Source: Garcia nutans
Lineage: Eukaryota > Streptophyta > Magnoliopsida > Malpighiales > Euphorbiaceae
Assembly: GCA_947685225.1 (NCBI GenBank)
Contig: CANTUV010000076.1
Coordinates: 3,968,001-4,032,000 of the forward strand
Length of the DNA: 64,000 nucleotides
Direction of reading: 5' to 3'
The notes beneath the pieces were generated by a model that was not told where the DNA came from, made no database searches, and saw only the letters and a list, made by a program, of their open reading frames with translations. A program made the translations under genes and the position numbers. Shown here in pieces: positions 56,944 to 64,000 of this stretch; position 1 is the first letter of the stretch; each line of letters opens with the position of its first letter.

Positions 56944-59900
56944 TTATTGATAACGAATGTAGGGAGAGGCCATACAATAAGATAATAAGATACATCTCAA
57001 AAAACGAGGCAAAGATTGAAAATCAGCAAAACAAAAGTTATTATTGTGTAACCGACTGTGTAACGCAAAAAAGTGAGCGGCTTGATTAGCTTCTCGGTAA
57101 ATATGACAGATGTAACTGTTAGAATTATGCAGCATCTGTTTAGATTTGAATATTTGAGATGAAGGATGGGAATCATGTTGAGCAGTAAGGAGGCTGACGA
57201 GAGTACTGGAATCACTTTCAACTTGCATATTGGTGAAGCCCGCATCCAAGAACCATTGAAGACTCATATAAAGAGCTGACAGTTCTGCAGAGAGAGCATC
57301 GCGAGCTTGAAGAGTGAAAGAAACACCTCGTATGAACTGACCCGAAGGATCCTTGAGAACTGCACCTGCAGATGCTGAGTGGGAAGTGAATGAAGCGTCA
57401 AAATTGAGTTTGAAGTACCCCGATAGAGGTCTGGTCCAGTAAACTAGCTTGGGCTTGAGGTTGACATTCCCGAAACCTTGAGGAAGCAGAGGAGAAAGAG
57501 CTGGAATTGGTTTCACAAATGAATCCTTAGAATGGGCAACACCCCAGCTGAGAATTGATCTCAAAATAAAAATTAAAACCTACGGAAAATAAAAGTTTTT
57601 ATCTCCCCAAATAATGCGACAATATGCTGACCAAATGGCAAAAAGAATACATTGAGCAATCAATCTTCTAACATGACCCATAGCTGATTTGGGAGGAGAA
57701 AGAAGGAACCAGCTGATCAATTCTTATCTCAAAGAGGTTTTAGTAGAAAGATCAATCACCATGAAGGAACCAAAATAGGTCCATAATTTGTGAATCTTAT
57801 GGCAAAGATAAAAAAGGTGATCAATAGAGACTTCGGCTGCGTTACAGAAGGGACATACTGATGCTAAATTGATTCCCATTCTTTGAAGACGAGCAGGTAG
57901 AGGAAGTGAATCATTGAGAATTCTCCATGACAAAGTGGAGAATTTAGTAGGAATAACACTATCCCACAGCATTCCTGAGACAAAAGAATTTTGATTATGT
58001 CTACGAACTGTATCATAAGCCGAACCCAGAGTAAACACACCCGTGATACTGTTTTTCCAAGCAGCTGGCGTTTCATCTAATAAGAAAAGATCAGAGTAGC
58101 TCTCATAAGAACGACAAACCCGTTTCCATATACAAGAGTCTGTTGGAAGAAAAGACATCACTCCTTGCCGATGATATTTGCCTTTCATAAAAGAAGCCCA
58201 CAGCGAATCATTTTGCAAATATTTGAATAATAGCTTACATGAAAAAGTATTTTGTAAATCAATAAGCGAACGCAATCCCAAACCATTCTCAGCATAAGGA
58301 CGGCACAAGTTGCTATATTTTAATCAATGATATCTCTGAACATGACCATTAGAATTCCAGAAGAAAGAGGCCATCTTAGATTTAATGGCTCCAATGGCAG
58401 CTTTGGGGAGAAGCATGGCTCCCATCATGTGCAAGGGGATTGCACTAAGAACATGTTTAATGAGGAGGAGGTGGCCAGAGGATAAAAGCTTTTTAGTCCA
58501 ACCCTGCAATTTTTTATCAATCTTTCTCAACAGATCCTGGCAATAAAAAAGTCTATTAATACCCTGATAAATGGGTGCTCCCAAGTATGTGAATGGCAAG
58601 TGCTTCCGCCGAATTTCTAAGAGATCTGCGAACTTTTTTACAACAGCAGGAGAGCATTTTTTTGAGCAGTAGAATGAACTTTTATCAAAGTTGATTAACT
58701 GACCAAAGGATGCTTGATAAGAATTAAGGAACTTTTTGAAAGCTTTAATGCTACGAACATCTCCATTTATAAAAATTAAGAGGTCATCAGCAAAGGCCAA
58801 ATGGGAGATCAAAGGGCAATTATGGTGAGCTTTATAAGGTTTAATCTTCCCCGAGAGCATGAGGGACTTAAGACCCCGAGAGAAACATTCAGATGCAATA
58901 ATGAAAAGGAGAGGAGAGATAGGATCTCCTTGCTTGACTCCCCTTTAAGGTTTGAAGAAACCATGGCTTACCCCATTAATAATGACAGACAAATGAGTAG
59001 CATCCAAATTATTCAGAATGAGAGCCACAAAAGAGTTAGAAAAGCCAAATTTAATCAAAACAGATTTCAAGAAATCCCAACTAACCTGATCGAACGCTTT
59101 GGCCATGTCAAGCTTGATTGCCAGATTGTGCCCCCTCGTTTTTTTGTCCAAATCTTGAATAAGCTCATTTGCCAGTAAAATCTGATCATGAATGGTTCTG
59201 CCCTTAAGAAAACCAGCCTGTTCAGAAGAAATAATTTTGGACAGTAAAGGAGCAAACCTGTTAGCTAGCAGTCTAGTACAAACTTTACTGATGAAGGTGG
59301 TAAGACAAATCGGTTTAAACTGAGTGAAGCTATCTGGATTTTGCACTTTAGGGATTAAGACAATATTGACACTACCGAAAGATCTCGGAATGGTAATGCC
59401 CAGAAAAAAATTCCTGCACTGCACTGCAAACATCCCAGTTAATAAATTCCCAACAAGCTCTAAAGAATTTACCATCAAAACCATCAGGCCCCGGCGCACT
59501 GGTAGGATCTAGTTGCGAAACAGCAGCTTTAATTTCCTCAGAATCAGGAATAGACATAAGACGTTGATTATCCTTATCAGAGATAACACAAGGGATAAAA
59601 TCAAGCAAAGGAGAAGGATGTTGAACTGGCTTTTTAGCAAAAAGATCAGCAAAGAATCTAGTTGCTTCTTCCCCAATTTTACCCTGATCCGAAATTAGGT
59701 TGCCTTCTGAGTCTTTAATGGAAGAGATATATTGTAGCTTCTTCATTATTTTGACATATGTGTGAAAAAATTTTGAATTAGACTCACCATCAGAAAGCCA
59801 CTTGACATGAGCCTTTTGTTTCCAGAAGATCTCCTCTTGACGAAGCCGCTGAAGGAGATGAGCTTGTTTAGCCTGCCAAGAAGACCGATTAGCCGGAGTA

Positions 59901-60838
59901 GGATCATCAACATAAGTTTGTTCAGCCTGATTTACTTGAGCTTCTGCCTCCTCAACTGCTGAAAACATATTGCCGAAATGATTCTTATTCCAATCACAAA
60001 TAACATGCCGAAGCTGCTTTAATTTGCCAAATAGGCCAGCCATGCCACCACCCGAGAAAGATGATTACCAAAAATCACCCACCATAGGAAGAAAAGAGGT
60101 GTGCGTTAACCACATATGTTGGAACTTAAAAGAACGACGGGAAAGATTGGAGCTATTACTGCACTGAAGAACCAAAGGCGAGTGATCGGAAGACGTTTTG
60201 TTGAGATTAATACAGGAGATGCAATCAAATCTGTCAAAGAAATTAGTGTTGGCCGAAAACCGATCCAATCTCTCCCATACCCGGCCATTACAATGAACCC
60301 CAGACCAAGTGAAGCAATTACCAGTAAACGACACATCTATCAACCCACAATCATTCATACAATCACAAAAATCATTCATACTACCAATACTAGAAGATCC
60401 CTTACCCATATATTCCGAGGGGGTTTTAATCACGTTGAAATCACCACAAACCATCCAAGGGCAAGAAGCCCGATCAACAATCAGTTTTAAATGATCTCAT
60501 AATTCAGTTCTCGCACGGCGAGAGTGATAACCATACACAAATGATAGCTCAAATGAAAAATTAAAAGCATGAGAGAGCACCTTGCAAGAAAGAATCTGAG
60601 GATGCGAAACAAAATCAGAAATAGCAAAGTGAGAGTCTTTCCATAACACCCAAATCTTGTTGTCCTGAGATGGAAAACCATTAGAGAAGCCCAGTTTAGA
60701 AACAAATTGATAGTGATTATCAAAAACTACCATAGGTTCAATAATGACTAATAAGGCAATTTTATGAGTAAGACAAAGTTTGTGAAGTCTCATGAAAGAG
60801 GAGGCAATGCCTCTCACGTTCCAGCATAGAATATTCAT
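56944..60838 (-). pseudogene. LINE 3 ORF2: endonuclease, reverse transcriptase, RNase H
   Basis: ORF2 opens at the ATG at 60838 (MNILCWNVRGIASSF). The endonuclease shows CWNVRG, GDFNVI and SDHSPL. The reverse transcriptase shows NIVLIPKV, FKPICL, AGFLKGR, LAIKLDMAKAFDQVSWDFL and the active-site FADD (58790-58812). A zinc-binding part (CPFCNAAEVSIDHLFYLC) and RNase H (FKLNFDAS, AELSALYMSL, VESDSS, REANQAAHF) follow, ending with TAA at 56944-56946. Stops interrupt at 60497, 60065, 58945, 58324, 57724 and near 57590. A one-base gain in an A run (plus strand 59404-59410) shifts the frame between EN/RT and the rest. It is non-functional. Confidence 0.9.
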
Positions 60839-62129
60839 AAATGAGAGGTAGAAGGAGGAGCTAAAGATTGGGCAGCAAGACCCTCTAATAAGGGGGAATA
60901 TTGCGATTTCTTTTTCCTGTTTTTTCTCAGAACCATCGAGAAACCATCATCTTTAGAGCCCTTGGAACCAGCTAAAATAGATGGAGGACAAGCAGAACCT
61001 GGAGGATTAGAAGTCTTCAAAGTATCATCAGGCAGGCAGTAATATCAGAATCAGAGGCTGCCTCTTCTGAGAAAGCATCACGAACAGCATCAGCATTGAT
61101 AATTGGAGACGTAGGCATATCTGAGATTAAAGTTACATTATCAGTAAATGAAACCGATGGCTCCTTGCGAGGCGGCAGATTGTCCTTTTCTGTAGAAGGA
61201 AGAATAATGTGAGTAGTATGAATGGTAGCCTCTTGCATTAAATTATCATTATTAGCATCAGGAGCTAGAGTAGAGAAAATCATTGGTTGTTCCCTGTCAG
61301 AGGAGATAGGATGAGCAGAGGGTCCTACTGTACCAAGATCTGAAGGAGCTAAGGGGCCATCTGGATTAGGAGCTAAAGAATCTGAATTAGTAACTGTCCC
61401 TTTAGGAACCCATATTTTAGAAACCAATTTTTTGATTACTGGATCATCAGCTTGCAACGGAACAGAATTATTATGAGGAACACCACAGCTAGAAGATGAA
61501 TGACCCAATTTGCAACATTTGAGACAAAATTGCGGAATACTCTCATAAGTCACCGATTGAAAAAACCCTTGGCCTCCATTATCAATCCAAATTCGCTCGG
61601 GTATCTCATTAGATAAGTCCAATTCCACACATACTCTAGCCACTGAAGGTCTGGAAAGTGTAGTTGTGGCAGCATCAACCTTAAGAGGTTTACCAATCGA
61701 TTTAGCAATGGGGTAGATAGCCAACTTGTGGAAAAAGTGAATAGGTAGTCCTTCAAAAGATACCCATGCAGGAACAATAGGGCTATCCACGTTGGGGTGA
61801 AAGTTAACGGACCACTTCGAGACCCTCATAGTAAACCCATTGAAAAACCAAATCTGCCGTAACCAACATCCAAGGAAGTCCTCTTCCAAATCAAACTTGA
61901 TTAAGATATTATTAGCATCCAGCAATCCTAATGAGAAATCACCTTTGAAACCAATCAAATCAAAGGACTTTTGCAAGGATTTCAAGTTAGACCTACCCGA
62001 ATTGAAATATTCGATCAAAGCAAATTGAAAGGGTCGAGCCAAAAGTTCAATCTCCTCAGGCGTAAAGGAAACGGCAGGAACCCCTTTAAATCTAGTAGGC
62101 GATTTGGAAGACATAGAAGAAGAATCCAC
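60835..62129 (-). pseudogene. LINE 3 ORF1 (nucleic-acid-binding protein)
   Basis: A long frame starts at the ATG at 62129 (MDSSSMSSKSPTRFKG) and runs 370 codons to 61017. It has the DUF4283-like region seen in plant LINE and retroelement ORF1 proteins (FDLEEDFLGCWLRQIWFFNG, WVSFEGLPIHFF), then a CCHC knuckle FCLKCCKLGHSSSSC. After a frameshift near 61030 the reading continues in another frame (DDGFSMVLRKNRKKK) to a TGA at 60835-60837. That stop overlaps the ORF2 start by ATGA. The overlap suggests ORF2 was translated by reinitiation after ORF1. Confidence 0.82.
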
Positions 62130-62490
62130 CTCCCTAAAAGATCGATCAATAAAAGAAGAATCATGTTGTGCAGAAGAGAGACCAGATTTGAGGGTGCCGG
62201 CAAAGGTGAGGCCGGCCGGCCTAGGCGGGGCCGTCGCCGGAAGAGGATCAGCAACCGTGTTTGTACCTTTGCTGGATCTGGATCAAAATAATGCTGGATC
62301 TTTGAAACTTAATTCAACTAAATCACAGCTTCTGCAATGGCTGTTTGATACGATCTACTGTGTTCTTGGGAGCTTCGAGAGACCTTCAATGACAGTCAAG
62401 AAAGCAGAAAACTCTATATATATGCACCACCAACAATAACTAAAGTTGAACCGTGTTACCTCTGTCAGGATCTGTTAATTCAACGATCGA

Positions 62491-62501
62491 ATAATTATAT
62501 A
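62491..62501. repeat. LINE 3 probable target-site duplication, right
   Basis: ATAATTATATA directly upstream of the LINE 5' end, matching 56886-56896. Confidence 0.5.
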
Positions 62502-64000
62502 ATAATGTATAAATCCTTTTTCATTTTTACAGTTAGGAGTATTCTTGAACAGTTTATTTACCAATTGAAACTATGTTTATTTTTTGAAACTATGTTTTTT
62601 TTTAAATTTCACGTGGTATTTTTCACGTTTAATTTATATATTTACACTTTAATTTTTAATATTAATTTTAAAATTAAACCTAAATTAATAAAGAGGAAGA
62701 ATATAATTTTTTACCAATCACTAACATCTGAAATCAATATAAATCTTTGAGCGTTTATTTGAGACTCTTAATTAATTTAGGCTTCTTATGTTTTCATACT
62801 TTTATCTTTTCAACTATTTCAATTCAATCCTGTAATTTTTTTTCAAATCTCAAAATTTTATTGTGTTAATAATACATTTATTGACTTATAACTGTTTAAT
62901 AATTTTTTATAGTAAAAAATCAATTAATTAAATTCACAATCAGTTATATCTTGACTAATCCATTTAATTGTTTTAATAATTATTAAAAATTGATTAATAA
63001 CTAAGAAAAAAAATATAACGATGAATGATTTCTGCGAAATTTCATTTTCACTATAACTGTATAATTAATTTGCTATACTTCTTAAAAATAACATAATATA
63101 TTTCTAATTTTAAATTTATATTGGTCACGTCTTATATCACATGACAACCCTTATTAGAGAATTCTAATCCATCTTATATCATGAACAACAGATAATGTAA
63201 AGTCCAATTCTAATAATATAACATATTAAAAACATTATATATATATATATATATAGATATATAATGTGTAATGTGCTGAAATAATGAAATTCAAACATAA
63301 AATTTCTTATGTGTATGTGTGGTGTGGGAAGTGCAACCATATACAGAACCTAATTAATTTGTTAAATAAATTAATCAAGCTCGACTCTAAATTTTGAGTT
63401 GGTGTATTTTTACAATTAACTTTGAGTTAGTGTATTTTCACAAAAAAAAAAAAATTGTAATTAATGTATAAAAGTTTGAGCTTAATTTTGAGTTGGTGTA
63501 TTTTTACAATTAATGTATAATGTAAGACTTACTCTAATGTTTACAATGTACATGTACCTTAATTTTTTATTGGTCAATGAATAAAGACGTAATAGACTAT
63601 AACACTTCTTTATGCTCCATAAACATTTTTTTTTTATTTCGCTTTCAAATTTTTTATTTTTATTTTTTAAAAAATATGTGTATATATGGCTTGCATTATC
63701 CCATTCATAAAAAAAAAACCTATTGAATTATAATAGACAAAATGTACCTTCCTATATGCATATGTTATTTTCAGATGATTTTCTAAATATCGAATTTATA
63801 TCAATGTTTTTCTGTAAAATGTATCTAGCATACATATGTTATTTTCATATCATTTAAAACATACCAAATTTTATATCTATGTTTTTATTTTTGGTATGAC
63901 CAATGTGATTTATTATTTGACATGGAAAAGGATTTTTCATATAGTAAATTTATTTTCGGTCAAAAAAAGTTGCAGCATCCTTGCCCCCACTTGGCCATTG
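62502..64000. other. AT-rich intergenic DNA, no gene
   Basis: No gene is visible up to the window end. Two short direct-repeat zones are present. Around 63390-63520 the phrase 'ttttgagttggtgtattttt' recurs three times. Around 63755-63880 'atgttattttca' to 'tttatatc.atgttttt' is repeated once, about 80 bp apart. Confidence 0.6.
63390..63520. repeat. Short local direct repeats
   Basis: 'gagttggtgtatttttacaa' occurs at about 63396 and 63491, with a variant between at about 63424. Confidence 0.8.

Larger units (their letters stand above)
56897..62490 (-). mobile_element. Full-length L1-type LINE (LINE 3), defective
   Basis: About 5.6 kb with 5' UTR, ORF1, ORF2 and a 3' end. ORF1 carries a nucleic-acid-binding domain and CCHC zinc knuckle. 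ORF2 carries endonuclease, reverse transcriptase, zinc-binding region and RNase H. Unlike LINE 1 it is not 5'-truncated. The 3' end runs into a TA repeat rather than poly(A). ATAATTATATA flanks both sides and is the likely target duplication. Confidence 0.88.

Noticed and set aside
58801..59178. Plus-strand frames over LINE 3 (also at 60116-60490, 61971-62291)
   Set aside because: They are antisense shadows of LINE ORF1 and ORF2.
1..64000. CRISPR array, prokaryotic operon or virus-derived gene cluster
   Set aside because: Tandem repeats here lack regular spacers, and all recognisable genes are plant or retrotransposon genes.

Overview
The window is nuclear DNA of a flowering plant, most likely a dicot. 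It is strongly AT-rich, and its genes are plant genes: cytosolic ribosomal protein L7, spliceosomal SmD1, secreted lipid-transfer protein and replication factor C subunit 1. Its mobile elements are plant types: Copia, a TRIM, L1-type LINEs, hAT, Mutator-like MITEs and tRNA-derived SINEs. I cannot name the species. There is no sign of bacterial, viral or organelle DNA, no CRISPR array, no rRNA gene and no intact tRNA gene.

Only one protein-coding gene looks intact: a type-I-like non-specific lipid transfer protein at 22501-22884 on the minus strand, with a TATA box. Everything else that resembles a gene is a relic or belongs to a mobile element. Region by region: 841-1767 is a processed RPL7 retrocopy between 16-bp target-site duplications. 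1768-6708 is AT-rich repeat-built DNA. 6711-8880 is a three-exon SmD1 pseudogene whose second intron holds a complete TRIM and a SINE. 9586-14718 and 14905-20390 are two young full-length Copia elements in the same orientation, each with a broken gag-pol. 20402-21485 is a lipid-transfer-protein pseudogene paralogous to the intact gene. It is split by a 766-bp Mutator-like element, and Copia element 2 lies just beyond its 3' end.

22990-36300 is a gene-free AT-rich stretch with several MITE-like elements, two SINE relics, one well-preserved 92-bp SINE and a few GC-richer islands. 36307-37495 is an hAT-type element with perfect 8-bp target duplications; it carries a fragment of replication factor C1, including a decayed Walker A loop. 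38300-45330 is a nested stack: a Copia reverse-transcriptase relic, a 5'-truncated LINE, an older LINE relic, and a 4-kb hAT element that split the older LINE. 49476-54922 is an old, heavily mutated Copia element with recognisable LTRs and a 5-bp target duplication. 56897-62490 is a full-length but defective LINE with ORF1 and ORF2. The rest is AT-rich DNA with short tandem repeats.

No operon-like or pathway cooperation exists here. The window is a record of successive insertions around a small ancestral gene content: a duplicated SmD1 copy and a pair of lipid-transfer-protein genes. I found no sequence I would call a new biological system. The most unusual items are the gene-fragment-carrying hAT element, the SmD1 relic with its nested TRIM and SINE, and the doubly interrupted LTP paralogue.
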